This document shows positions 23,209 to 31,475 of a DNA stretch of 53,435 bases, piece by piece. The notes under the pieces were generated by a model. It saw nothing but the letters and a program-made list of their open reading frames with translations, did no database searches and was not told the DNA's origin. The position numbers were made by a program, and so were the translations under genes. The stretch spans positions 1 to 53,435 of the forward strand of contig JAGASS010000045.1 of assembly GCA_017621655.1 (NCBI GenBank), given 5' to 3'. The first letter of the stretch is position 1. Each line of letters starts with the position of its first letter. This DNA comes from Clostridia bacterium (GTDB lineage: Bacteria; Bacillota; Clostridia; Oscillospirales; CAG-272).

Positions 23209-24528
23209 TCAGTTAAACTTCGGCATCCAGTTGCCGTGTGCCTCGATAAGCTCGTCGACCATCTTCTTGATGGAGTCGATGTCAAGCTCGCTTCCCGTGT
23301 GGGGATCGAGCATTGCTGCCTGGTAGATGTGTTCCTTTTTCCTTGTGCGTGCCGCTTCGATGGTCAGAAGCTGAACGTTTATGTTCGTCATATTCATAGC
23401 CGCGCACTGAACGGGAAGCGCGCCTACGTGACAGGGGGTGATTCCGTTGCCGTTTACGAGGCAGGGAACTTCAACACACGCCTCTTCGGGGAGGTTCGTG
23501 ATAATATGACCTGTGTTGAGGACGTTACCGCCGATCTCATACGGTGTATTGGTGACGACGGATTCCATTATGTACGAAGCGTATTCACGCGAGCGGTTAT
23601 GCTCCTTCACGCCGTTTTCACACATATTCTTGTAATCCTCTTTCCAAGCCGCTATCTGATTGATACAGCGGCGCGGATATTCGTCAAGCGGAATGTTGTA
23701 TTTCTCTATAAGCTCGGGATACTTGCTCTTGATGTAGAACATATTGTACTCCGCATTATGCTCCGAGCTTTCAGTGCAGTAATAACCGAAGTTCTTGATG
23801 TATTCGAGACGGACCTTGTTGTAGCAGTCGGGAGCTTCAATACGAGCGTCAATGCGCTTTTTGATCTCTGGGTAGAGGTCAACGCCGTTCTTGTCGCGGA
23901 CGTCAAGAAGCCATGCCATGTGGTTGATTCCCGCTATCTTACTGCGGTGTCCTTCAAGCTTGTCTGTCATTCCGACTTCATTCAGAAGCGACTCAACGCA
24001 GACCTGAACGCTGTGACAAAGACCGACGGTCTTTACGCCCGTGTAGCGCTGAATATATCCGCTGAGCATCGCCATCGGGTTAGTGTAGTTAAGGAGGATC
24101 GCATCGGGGCAGACCTCCTCCATATCGTGCGCAAAATCCTCCATTACGGGGATGGTGCGCAGCGCACGCATGATGCCTCCGATTCCGAGCGTATCGGCTA
24201 TCGTCTGCTGAAGACCGTATTTCTTCGGTATCTCAAAGTCTGTGATGGTGCAAGGGTCGTATCCGCCGACCTGAATTGCATTGATGACGAAGCTTGCTCC
24301 GCGGAGAGCTTCCTTGCGGTTTTCGGTTCCGAGGTAGCACTCGATTTTTCCGTATCCGCCCTTATCCTTTCTTATTGCTTCAAGAATAACGCGGCTTTCC
24401 TCAAGACGCTTTCCGTCAATGTCGTAAAGGGCAAAAACGCTGTCTCTTAATGATTCGGCGCACAGACAGTCGCCTATCACGTTTCTTGCAAATACGGTGC
24501 TTCCTGCACCCATAAACGTTATCTTCAT
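23209..24528 (-). CDS. GH4 family glycosidase (MelA-type), copy 1
   Basis: A 439-residue NAD+- and Mn2+-dependent glycosidase of family GH4. Rossmann motif MKITFMGAGSTVFA, NYTNPM (substrate loop), GLCHSVQ (metal-binding Cys and His) and GINHMAW are visible. The length and motifs fit alpha-galactosidase/alpha-glucosidase members acting on unphosphorylated substrates. No PTS gene is nearby. It is the distal gene of a tandem pair about 88-89% identical in protein by eye, differing most around residues 225-245 and 285-330. GGAGGT precedes its start. Minus strand, transcribed after copy 2. Confidence 0.9.
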   Translation of the reverse strand: MKITFMGAGSTVFARNVIGDCLCAESLRDSVFALYDIDGKRLEESRVILEAIRKDKGGYGKIECYLGTENRKEALRGASFVINAIQVGGYDPCTITDFEIPKKYGLQQTIADTLGIGGIMRALRTIPVMEDFAHDMEEVCPDAILLNYTNPMAMLSGYIQRYTGVKTVGLCHSVQVCVESLLNEVGMTDKLEGHRSKIAGINHMAWLLDVRDKNGVDLYPEIKKRIDARIEAPDCYNKVRLEYIKNFGYYCTESSEHNAEYNMFYIKSKYPELIEKYNIPLDEYPRRCINQIAAWKEDYKNMCENGVKEHNRSREYASYIMESVVTNTPYEIGGNVLNTGHIITNLPEEACVEVPCLVNGNGITPCHVGALPVQCAAMNMTNINVQLLTIEAARTRKKEHIYQAAMLDPHTGSELDIDSIKKMVDELIEAHGNWMPKFN

Positions 24529-24566
24529 GTGTAATACCTCCGGGTTTGTTGCTTTGGTTAATGGAA

Positions 24567-25886
24567 TCAGTTAAACTTAGGCAGCCAATTGCCGTGTACT
24601 TCGATAAGCTCGTCTACCATCTTCTTGATGGTGTCGATATCAAGCTCGCTTCCCGTGTGGGGGTCAAGCATCGCTGCTTGGTAGATGTGCTCCTTCTTCC
24701 TTGTGCGTGCCGCTTCGATCGTGAGAAGCTGAACGTTGATATTCGTCATATTCATCGCCGCACAGGCAAGGGGAAGAGCACCGACGCGGCAGGGCGTGAT
24801 TCCGTTGCCGTTTACGAGGCAGGGAACTTCAACACACGCTTCTTCGGGAAGGTTCGTTATAATGTGGCCTGTGTTGAGCACGTTACCGCCGATCTCATAA
24901 GGCGTGTTGGTAACCATGGATTCCATAATGTAAGAAGCGTATTCTTCAGAACGGCTATGCTCCTTTACGCCGTTTTCGAGCATATTCTTATAATCTTCTT
25001 TCCATGCGTTTATCTGCTCGACGCAGCCCTTGAGGTATCCGTCTATCGGAATATTGTATCTCTCTATAAGCTCGGGATACTTGCTCTTAATGTAGAACAT
25101 ATTATATTCAGCATTATGCCACGAGCTTTCGGTGCAGTAATATCCGAAATTCTTTATGTAGTCAAGACGCACCTTGTTGCGGCAACCCGGCTCGTCAAGG
25201 CATGCGCCAATGCGCTTTTTGATCTCGGGGTAGAGGTCAACACCGTTCTTGTCGCGGACGTCAAGAAGCCACGCCATGTGGTTAATACCTGCGATCTTCG
25301 CTCTGTGTCCTTCAAGCTTATCGGACATTCCGACCTCGTCAAGAAGCGACTGAACGCAGACCTGAACGCTGTGGCAAAGACCTATTGTCTTTACACCCGT
25401 ATAACGCTGCATATAACCTGTAAGCATCGCCATAGGATTAGTATAGTTCATAAGGAGTGCGTCGGGGCAGACCTCCTCCATATCGTGCGCAAAATCCTCC
25501 ATAACGGGAATCGTGCGGAGAGCACGCATGATACCGCCGATACCGAGGGTATCGCCTATCGTCTGCAGAAGGCCGTATTTTTTCGGTATCTCAAAGTCTG
25601 TGATAGTGCAGGGATCGTATCCTCCGACCTGAATTGCATTAACGACGAAATCTGCGCCTCGAAGTGCTTCCTTGCGGTTCTCAATACCCTGATAGCACTC
25701 GATCTTACCGTAACCGCCCTTTGCCTTTCTTATCGCTTCAAGGATAACGCGGCTCTCATTCAGACGAGTTCCGTCAATGTCGTAAAGAGCAAAAACGCTG
25801 TCTCTGAGTGCTTCGGAGCAAAGGCAGTCGCCAATGACGTTTCTTGCAAAAATAGTGCTTCCCGCACCTAAAAAGGTTATTTTCAT
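24567..25886 (-). CDS. GH4 family glycosidase (MelA-type), copy 2
   Basis: A 439-residue paralogue of the adjacent GH4 gene, with the same motifs (GAGSTIFA, NYTNPM, GLCHSVQ, GINHMAW). The start MKITFLG at 25886 follows GGAGG; the in-frame codon at 25901 lies upstream of that site. Differences from copy 1 cluster in two segments that could shape the substrate pocket, including a Glu to Trp change in SSxHNAEYN. It is the first gene of a two-gene unit divergent from an AraC regulator, which is probably its activator. Confidence 0.9.
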   Translation of the reverse strand: MKITFLGAGSTIFARNVIGDCLCSEALRDSVFALYDIDGTRLNESRVILEAIRKAKGGYGKIECYQGIENRKEALRGADFVVNAIQVGGYDPCTITDFEIPKKYGLLQTIGDTLGIGGIMRALRTIPVMEDFAHDMEEVCPDALLMNYTNPMAMLTGYMQRYTGVKTIGLCHSVQVCVQSLLDEVGMSDKLEGHRAKIAGINHMAWLLDVRDKNGVDLYPEIKKRIGACLDEPGCRNKVRLDYIKNFGYYCTESSWHNAEYNMFYIKSKYPELIERYNIPIDGYLKGCVEQINAWKEDYKNMLENGVKEHSRSEEYASYIMESMVTNTPYEIGGNVLNTGHIITNLPEEACVEVPCLVNGNGITPCRVGALPLACAAMNMTNINVQLLTIEAARTRKKEHIYQAAMLDPHTGSELDIDTIKKMVDELIEVHGNWLPKFN

Positions 25887-25946
25887 TACGAATACCTCCA
25901 AAAATACTTGTTAATTCAATTTTATCATGTTTTTTTCGTTTGGGTA

Positions 25947-25976
25947 TTGATTTTTGTTGGTAAAACTTGTTATAAT
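25947..25976 (+). promoter_or_regulatory. Promoter of the GH4-linked AraC gene
   Basis: TTGATT (25947-25952), 18-nt spacer, TATAAT (25971-25976). The spacer holds TTGTTGGTAAAA (25954-25965), also found at 26896-26907 ahead of the CofE-like gene, a candidate operator. Confidence 0.55.
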
Positions 25977-25997
25977 GTTGTGTGAGGTGAAGAAGAG

Positions 25998-26777
25998 ATG
26001 AGCGTAACTGAAATAGTCATAAACAAAAATTACTGTGATGTCAGCCCGATGGAATTCGGATATGAGGCGTGCCTGCCGTCACATTATTTCGGTCCTGTGG
26101 TAAGAGGATATTGGCTTTTGCATTATGTTGTGTCGGGAAAGGGCATATTTAAGCGCGACGGAAAGGTGTATAACGTCGGAGCGGGGCAGATATTCGTTAT
26201 TTCGCCGTACGCTGAGACCTATTACCAAGCTGACGAAAACGATCCGTGGGAATATATATGGATCGGCTTTGATTCCGAAACCTTGGCTGGCACCGTTTTT
26301 ACCGAGCACGTAATGACTGTTGCGGGTGCAGGTAAGATCTTCCGCGATATGAAAAGATGCTCCGAAATGGATAACGGCAGAAGCCCCTTCCTTTGTGCAA
26401 AAATATGGGAGCTGATCTCGCTCATTCTCGACGGAACAGATAACCTGCCCGATCATATCGACAAGGCGCTCAATTATATTCACACCGATTATGCAAACGG
26501 CATAACGGTTACGTCGGTTGCGGAACGTCTCAATCTCGACAGGACGTATTTTTCGGTATTATTCAAAAAACGTCTCGGCATCTCGCCGATAAAGTATCTA
26601 TCCGATCTTCGAATCGAGAAGGCGGCGGAGCTTATCGTGAAGCACGGTATGTCAGCGACGACGGCGGCACTTTCAGTCGGCTATTTTGACTATTGCCATT
26701 TTTCAAGAGCGTTCAAAAAGAAATACGGAAAAAGCCCCAAAGAGTACTCAAAATGCTATAATAACGACAGAAAATAA
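25998..26777 (+). CDS. AraC-family transcriptional regulator (GH4-linked)
   Basis: A 259-residue regulator. An N-terminal cupin-like sensing domain (about 20-120, with HYVVSGKGIF and GQIFVISPYAETYY) is followed by two helix-turn-helix motifs in the C-terminal 100 residues (VTSVAERLNLDRTYFSVLFKK and the FDYCHFSRAFKKKYG signature). Such proteins usually activate sugar genes on binding a sugar. Its divergent position makes the GH4 pair the likely target. AGGTGAAG precedes the start. Confidence 0.9.
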   Translation: MSVTEIVINKNYCDVSPMEFGYEACLPSHYFGPVVRGYWLLHYVVSGKGIFKRDGKVYNVGAGQIFVISPYAETYYQADENDPWEYIWIGFDSETLAGTVFTEHVMTVAGAGKIFRDMKRCSEMDNGRSPFLCAKIWELISLILDGTDNLPDHIDKALNYIHTDYANGITVTSVAERLNLDRTYFSVLFKKRLGISPIKYLSDLRIEKAAELIVKHGMSATTAALSVGYFDYCHFSRAFKKKYGKSPKEYSKCYNNDRK

Positions 26778-26863
26778 CCGTTTTTCGGCAAAATAAATAT
26801 AAAATCGTATCAAAAAGCATCAGTATTTCTATAAATAAACTTGAAAAAAATCTTCGAAGTATC

Positions 26864-26892
26864 TTGCATTACGGCAAAAAATAAGTTATAAT
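26864..26892 (+). promoter_or_regulatory. Promoter of the CofE-like gene
   Basis: TTGCAT (26864-26869), 17-nt spacer, TATAAT (26887-26892). TTGTTGGTAAAA follows at 26896-26907, over the expected transcription start. Confidence 0.6.
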
Positions 26893-26950
26893 TACTTGTT
26901 GGTAAAAATCGGACTTTCCGATATTTAAATCTGAAAAAGAGGGAATCTAT

Positions 26951-28153
26951 ATGTCAGAGAACGCAAGAAAAGTGGGAACGGTATCGAGAGGTATCCGTTG
27001 TCCTATCATAAGAAAGGGAGACGACCTTGCAAGAATCGTTGCGGACAGCGTTATTGAGGCGGCTGAATCCGAGGGCTTTGAGCTTCGTGATAAAGACGTC
27101 ATCTCGGTAACCGAGAGCGTTGTGGCGCGTTCGCAGGGTAACTATGCGTCGGTGCAGGATATTGCCGACGACGTAAAGGCAAAGCTCGGCGGCGAAACTG
27201 TCGGCGTGCTTTTCCCGATCCTTTCCCGTAACCGTTTTGCAATATGCCTTAAGGGTATCGCTATGGGCGCGAAGAAGATCGTTCTTATGCTCAGCTACCC
27301 GTCCGACGAGGTCGGTAATTCCCTTATGGATATGGATATGCTCGACGAGTCGGGCGTAAACCCCTATTCCGATCTGCTTACTCTTGAGCGTTACCGCGAG
27401 CTTTTCGGAGAAAATCCGCTTGAATTTACGGGTGTTGACTACGTTGCATACTACGAGCAGCTTATCAAGGACTGCGGAGCAGAGGCAGAGATACTCTTCG
27501 GTAACCGCCCCGAAATGATACTTCCGTATGCAGATCATATCATTAACTGCGATATTCATTCCCGTGCAAGAACGAAGCGTATACTTCGTGCAGGCGGCGC
27601 AAAGGTCGTTTGCGGTCTTGACGATATACTTACCGCGCCTGTAAACGGAAGCGGTTATAACGAGAATTACGGTCTTCTCGGCTCGAATAAGAGTACCGAG
27701 GATCAGATCAAGCTCTTCCCGCGTGACTGCCGTCCCGTTGTCGATAATATTCAGAAATATATTCTCGAAGCAACCGGCAAGCACGTCGAGGTAATGATCT
27801 ACGGCGACGGTGCCTTCAAGGACCCCCGCGGAAAGATCTGGGAGCTTGCAGACCCCGTTGTTTCCCCTGCATTCACCGACGGACTTATAGGTACTCCGAA
27901 CGAGCTTAAGCTTAAGTACCTTGCAGATAACGACTTTAAGGATCTTTCGGGTGAGGAGCTCAGAAAGGCGATCTCCGACAGTATCAAGAAGAAAGACGGC
28001 TCGTCGCTCGTCGGAAACATGGCGGCACAGGGAACTACCCCCCGTCAGCTTACCGACCTTATCGGCTCGCTCTGCGACCTTACCTCCGGCTCGGGAGATA
28101 AGGGAACTCCCGTCGTCCTCGTTCAGGGATATTTCGATAACTATACGAACTGA
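26951..28153 (+). CDS. Coenzyme F420:L-glutamate ligase (CofE)-like protein
   Basis: A 400-residue member of the CofE family (F420 ligase domain, PF01996 as I recall). Seen: GIRCPIIRKGDDL, KDVISVTESVVARSQG, FPILSRNRF, and the later MIYGDGAFKDPRGKIWELADP and GTPNELKLKY. CofE adds glutamate to F420-0 in archaea and actinobacteria. Clostridia of this type are not known to make F420 and no other cof gene is nearby, so the real acceptor is probably something else. It is monocistronic, lying between two AraC genes. GAGGGAAT precedes the start. Confidence 0.82.
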   Translation: MSENARKVGTVSRGIRCPIIRKGDDLARIVADSVIEAAESEGFELRDKDVISVTESVVARSQGNYASVQDIADDVKAKLGGETVGVLFPILSRNRFAICLKGIAMGAKKIVLMLSYPSDEVGNSLMDMDMLDESGVNPYSDLLTLERYRELFGENPLEFTGVDYVAYYEQLIKDCGAEAEILFGNRPEMILPYADHIINCDIHSRARTKRILRAGGAKVVCGLDDILTAPVNGSGYNENYGLLGSNKSTEDQIKLFPRDCRPVVDNIQKYILEATGKHVEVMIYGDGAFKDPRGKIWELADPVVSPAFTDGLIGTPNELKLKYLADNDFKDLSGEELRKAISDSIKKKDGSSLVGNMAAQGTTPRQLTDLIGSLCDLTSGSGDKGTPVVLVQGYFDNYTN

Positions 28154-28157
28154 TAAT

Positions 28158-28186
28158 AAAAGAGAAGGCAAAACGCCTTCTCTTTT
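28158..28186. terminator. Bidirectional terminator
   Basis: Stem AAAAGAGAAGGC/GCCTTCTCTTTT with loop AAAAC, then further T residues; it lies between the convergent CofE-like and AraC genes. Confidence 0.85.
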
Positions 28187-28975
28187 TTACTTCACTTTTC
28201 TGTAATTTAACGGGGATATTCCAACTTCCTTTTTGAAGATCAAGCTAAGATAATTTGCAGATGAAAATCCGCATTCTGCCGCTATCTCTTCAAGTCTCAT
28301 TTTCGTCGATGACAATAGTTCCTTTGCACGGCTAATGCGGATAAAGGTTCTGTATTCCATGACGGAGCAGTTCATAAGTGCGCGAAAGCCCGAGCAGAGA
28401 GAATTTTTAGATACGAATAATTGCTCACAAAGATCGTCAAGCGTAAAGCTTTCGTTAAAATGCCTGTTTATGTAGCCAACGGCTCGCATCGCGGGCGTTT
28501 CTTTTTTTGTGCCGATATGCTTGTCTATTGAATCGTACGGAATAAGCTCTGTTCGCGAAAGAAGTGACAAAAGAACGTGAATAAAGTGCTGTGATACCTT
28601 CTCGCCACTCGGCGTATCGCAAGAAAGCTCCGCCGATTCGTCAAGCATCGTTAAAAACAAGCTTGCCTTTTCACCGCTTATCTTGTAAACACCATGCTTA
28701 CCAAGCTCGTTCAGATATGAAAGTTCACTGTCAGTCAAAAGGTCGGGAGAAACGTTCAGCGTAATGCGACGAAATGCGCCGCCCTCCGTTTTGTGAAGCG
28801 CGAACGGCGGTATCACGCAGACCGTCGGCGCCGTTACGTTATATATTCTGTCCTCGTAAAAGTAGGTTCGCGTTCCGCTGGTCAGGCAGTATATCTCATA
28901 ATGTCCGTGGCTCTGAAGCTCTGACATTGACCATTCGTAATTGCGTTCTCTTAAATCTATTTCCGAAAATCTCAT
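28187..28975 (-). CDS. AraC-family transcriptional regulator (nagA-nagB-linked)
   Basis: A 262-residue regulator. N-terminal cupin part (HYEIYCLTSGTRTYFY, PPFALHKTEGG) and a C-terminal double helix-turn-helix (FTLDDLCEQLFVSKNSLCSGF and the FSSANYLSLIFKKEVGISP signature) are clear. It is divergent from the nagA-nagB pair starting at 29136, so that pair is its likely target. Three copies of TACGATT lie in the divergent region. Its own promoter is TTGACA-16-TATAAT on the minus strand. Confidence 0.9.
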   Translation of the reverse strand: MRFSEIDLRERNYEWSMSELQSHGHYEIYCLTSGTRTYFYEDRIYNVTAPTVCVIPPFALHKTEGGAFRRITLNVSPDLLTDSELSYLNELGKHGVYKISGEKASLFLTMLDESAELSCDTPSGEKVSQHFIHVLLSLLSRTELIPYDSIDKHIGTKKETPAMRAVGYINRHFNESFTLDDLCEQLFVSKNSLCSGFRALMNCSVMEYRTFIRISRAKELLSSTKMRLEEIAAECGFSSANYLSLIFKKEVGISPLNYRKVK

Positions 28976-29001
28976 ATTTCCTCCAAAGGATTTCTAATGT
29001 A

Positions 29002-29109
29002 ATTATATCTTAAAATACCGATCTGTCAATAAAAAACGGTACGATTTATGTAAATTTCTTTGAATTGATACGATTATATATTGAATCGTACGACTAACGG
29101 TGATAAAAT
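29002..29109. promoter_or_regulatory. Divergent promoters and TACGATT repeats
   Basis: Minus strand: TTGACA (29029-29024), 16-nt spacer, TATAAT (29007-29002), for the AraC gene. Plus strand: TTGAAT (29081-29086), 17-nt spacer, TAAAAT (29104-29109), for nagA. TACGATT occurs directly at 29040-29046 and 29069-29075 (29 bp apart) and inverted at 29084-29090. The last copy overlaps the plus-strand -35 box. These are the best candidates for the AraC operator. Confidence 0.65.
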
Positions 29110-29135
29110 TAAAAAGAAGAAACGGGAGAATTTGT

Positions 29136-30296
29136 ATGAAAACTAAAGTTATAAACGCAGATATAGTTTTATGTGACCGAGTGATCGAAAACGGTGAATG
29201 TATTTACGAGGACGGTATTATCGTATCAGTCGGAATGGATCTGCCGAAATGCGAAAACGTTATAGACGCGGAAGGGGGCATACTTGTCCCCGGCTTCGTT
29301 GATATACACTGTCATTGCGGAGTCGGTTTGTCCTTTATGGGCGGAAGCGTTGACGATTTCGCGTCGATAGCGAAATTCCATCTTGCACACGGTACGACTA
29401 CTCTCGTCGCAACGACTTGTACGTCCGACGACGATGAGACCATAGGAATGATAGAGACCTGTGCCGAGTACATGAAAAACGGTGAAGACCCGACAGTCGC
29501 GGGCGTGTTTATGGAAGGTCCTTGGCTTAATCCGGCTCAGTGCGGAGCGCAGGCGGTGTCCTGTATGAAAAAGCCAAGTGCCGAAGAAATAAAGGCGCTC
29601 AAGGAAAAGTATCCGCATATTCTTCGAGTTGGCGTTGCTCCCGAGCTTGAGGGCGGAATGGAATTTGGACGCACGTGTTCGGAACTCGGGATAGTCGCTT
29701 CAATAGCACATACCGACGCGACCTTTACCGAAATCGAAGAAGCGGTCAAAAACGGCTATACGGTGATGACGCACCTCTATTCGGGAATGAAGGGAACCGA
29801 GCGCGTGAATGCCTACCGCGTTGCCGGTGCAGTTGAGGCGGGGCTTTATTTTGACGAGCTATACGCCGAGGTCATCGCCGACGGAAAGCATCTGCCGATC
29901 GAGCTTTTGAAGTTCATTTATAAATGTAAGGGCGCAGACAGAATATGTCTCGTAACCGATGCTTCGCGCGCCGCAGGACTTCCCGACGGCGGAACTACAA
30001 CGGGAATAAGCCGTGCGGATAAGGACGTTATTATAATCGAGGACGGCGTCGCAAAAATGCCCGACAGGAAGTCGTTTGCGGGAAGCGCGGCGACCTTCGA
30101 CCGTCTTTTTAGAACTATGGCAAGCGCGATAGGGAATGACCTCGTTGCGCTGTCAAAAATGGCGTCGCTTACCCCGTCGCGCGCGATGGGATTTACTGAC
30201 AGAGGAGAGATCGCGGAAGGAAAGCGCGCAGATATGCTGATCCTTGACCGCGAGCTTGAAATAAAGAAAATAATTTTCGGAGGAAAAGAAATATGA
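29136..30296 (+). CDS. nagA: N-acetylglucosamine-6-phosphate deacetylase
   Basis: A 386-residue amidohydrolase. Motifs: GFVDIHCHCG (metal His pair in HCH form), MEGPWLNP, SIAHTDA, THLYSGM and LVTDASRAAGLPDG with the catalytic Asp, then GSAATFDR. It deacetylates GlcNAc-6-P to GlcN-6-P. Start ATG 29136 has CGGGAG upstream; the in-frame codon at 29100 lies before that site. nagB overlaps its stop by ATGA, so they are translationally coupled. The divergent AraC gene probably controls both. Confidence 0.92.
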   Translation: MKTKVINADIVLCDRVIENGECIYEDGIIVSVGMDLPKCENVIDAEGGILVPGFVDIHCHCGVGLSFMGGSVDDFASIAKFHLAHGTTTLVATTCTSDDDETIGMIETCAEYMKNGEDPTVAGVFMEGPWLNPAQCGAQAVSCMKKPSAEEIKALKEKYPHILRVGVAPELEGGMEFGRTCSELGIVASIAHTDATFTEIEEAVKNGYTVMTHLYSGMKGTERVNAYRVAGAVEAGLYFDELYAEVIADGKHLPIELLKFIYKCKGADRICLVTDASRAAGLPDGGTTTGISRADKDVIIIEDGVAKMPDRKSFAGSAATFDRLFRTMASAIGNDLVALSKMASLTPSRAMGFTDRGEIAEGKRADMLILDRELEIKKIIFGGKEI

Positions 30297-31042
30297 AGCT
30301 TATAATCAAAGAAACGTCAGAAATGGGCGCTCTTGCGGCGGCTCAGGCGGCAAAGGTAGTAAACGAAGCTATCGAGGAGCAGGGATATGCACGCATACTT
30401 CTCTCAACAGGCGCATCGCAGTTTCCGTTTTTTTCTGAATTTGTAAAGCAAGATATTGACTGGAGCAAGGTAGAAATGTTCCATCTGGACGAGTACGTAG
30501 GAATCAGCGAGGATCACCCCGCGTCCTTCAAGAGATACCTTCTTGACAGATTCGTAAACATCGTAAAACCGGGTAAGGTTCATCTTATCGAGGGACAGAA
30601 AGCACCCGAAGAAACGATTGCTGAGCTTACTGCGCTCGTAAACGAAAAGCCGATAGACCTCGGTATGATAGGAATCGGCGAGAACGGACATATCGCATTC
30701 AACGATCCCCCTGCGGATTTCGAAGATACACGTGCGTATAAGGTCGTAACTCTTGACGAGCGCTGTCTTAATCAGCAGGTCGGAGAGGGCTGGTTCAAGA
30801 GCGTTGACGAGACATATAAGCAGGCGATAAGCATGACCTGCCCGCAGATAATGAAGTGTAAGACCATCATTTCCGTAGTTCCTTACAAGGTTAAGGACGA
30901 GGCGGTTTATAACACGCTTACGCGCGAGCTTACCCCCGACGTTCCCGCAACTCTTCTTAAAGAGCACGCAGACTGCACGCTCTACTGCGATTTTGATTCC
31001 GCATCGCGCTTGACTGAGGAGATTAAAAACAAATTCCTTTGA
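30293..31042 (+). CDS. nagB: Glucosamine-6-phosphate deaminase
   Basis: A 249-residue NagB converting GlcN-6-P to fructose-6-P and ammonia. Motifs: LLSTGASQ (about 36-43), FHLDEYVG (Asp66), IGIGENGHIAFNDP (His133). The residue at the usual Glu148 position is Asp138, a conservative change. Length is normal. It overlaps nagA by ATGA and ends in a shared terminator. Together nagA and nagB carry GlcNAc-6-P into glycolysis; no kinase or PTS for making GlcNAc-6-P is in the window. Confidence 0.92.
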   Translation: MKLIIKETSEMGALAAAQAAKVVNEAIEEQGYARILLSTGASQFPFFSEFVKQDIDWSKVEMFHLDEYVGISEDHPASFKRYLLDRFVNIVKPGKVHLIEGQKAPEETIAELTALVNEKPIDLGMIGIGENGHIAFNDPPADFEDTRAYKVVTLDERCLNQQVGEGWFKSVDETYKQAISMTCPQIMKCKTIISVVPYKVKDEAVYNTLTRELTPDVPATLLKEHADCTLYCDFDSASRLTEEIKNKFL

Positions 31043-31090
31043 TAGATAGGAATATAGCACGATCCCGTATCAGTTTGAATAACACTGATA

Positions 31091-31123
31091 AAAAAGGAGA
31101 ACTTTATACAAGTTCTCCTTTTT
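31091..31123. terminator. Bidirectional terminator
   Basis: Stem AAAAAGGAGAACTT/AAGTTCTCCTTTTT with loop TATAC, between convergent nagB and the XRE gene. Confidence 0.88.
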
Positions 31124-31131
31124 GTATTCAA

Positions 31132-31341
31132 TCAATGCTTTACGGGATCGTCGGTTTCGCCGAGAAGATAGTCAATAGAGGTGTTGTAAAAACGGGAAAG
31201 GCGAATTAGAATAGACGTCGGAATATCATTTTCGCCGGTTTCGTATTTTGAATATCCTGTTTGAGACATTCCAAGGATTTTTGCTATCTGTGTCTGCGTT
31301 AGCTCATGATCCTCGCGTAGATCTCTGATTCTGCGGTACAT
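31132..31341 (-). CDS. Small XRE-family repressor
   Basis: A 69-residue protein that is essentially one Cro/CI-type helix-turn-helix (LTQTQIAKILGMSQTGYSKYE, about residues 14-34, then IPTSILIRLSRFYNTSIDYLLG). It should bind DNA as a dimer. GGGAG precedes the start. It is divergent from a lipoprotein gene, and the region between has paired CTGTTTCAG/CTGAAACAG sites, so autoregulation and repression of the neighbour are likely. An effector domain is absent. Confidence 0.88.
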   Translation of the reverse strand: MYRRIRDLREDHELTQTQIAKILGMSQTGYSKYETGENDIPTSILIRLSRFYNTSIDYLLGETDDPVKH

Positions 31342-31384
31342 ACATTTTTCTCCCTAAATTTTTATAACGATATTATACGTTAAT

Positions 31385-31426
31385 CTGTTTCAGAGTATTG
31401 ACAAATAACCTGAAACAGGTTATAAT
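31385..31426 (+). promoter_or_regulatory. Lipoprotein promoter with two XRE-type operators
   Basis: TTGACA (31398-31403), 17-nt spacer, TATAAT (31421-31426): exact consensus. CTGTTTCAG (31385-31393) lies just upstream of the -35 box, and its exact inverted copy CTGAAACAG (31410-31418), within the longer palindrome AACCTG-AAA-CAGGTT (31407-31421), fills the spacer. Bound repressor would block this promoter and lie close to the -35 region of the XRE gene, whose -10 TATAAT is at about 31375-31370 on the minus strand. Confidence 0.75.
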
Positions 31427-31475
31427 ATGAGCATCAACCGCGATAGCGGAATAAAAATGAAGGTGGATTAAACAA

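Noticed and set aside
23236..25871. Long plus-strand frames opposite both GH4 genes
   Set aside because: Both mirror the duplicated GH4 genes and lack ribosome binding sites and recognisable domains.
31059..31151. 11-bp inverted repeat ACGATCCCGTA/TACGGGATCGT around the nagB terminator
   Set aside because: It is perfect but widely spaced, one arm lies inside the XRE coding region, and a self-sufficient terminator sits between; chance is adequate.
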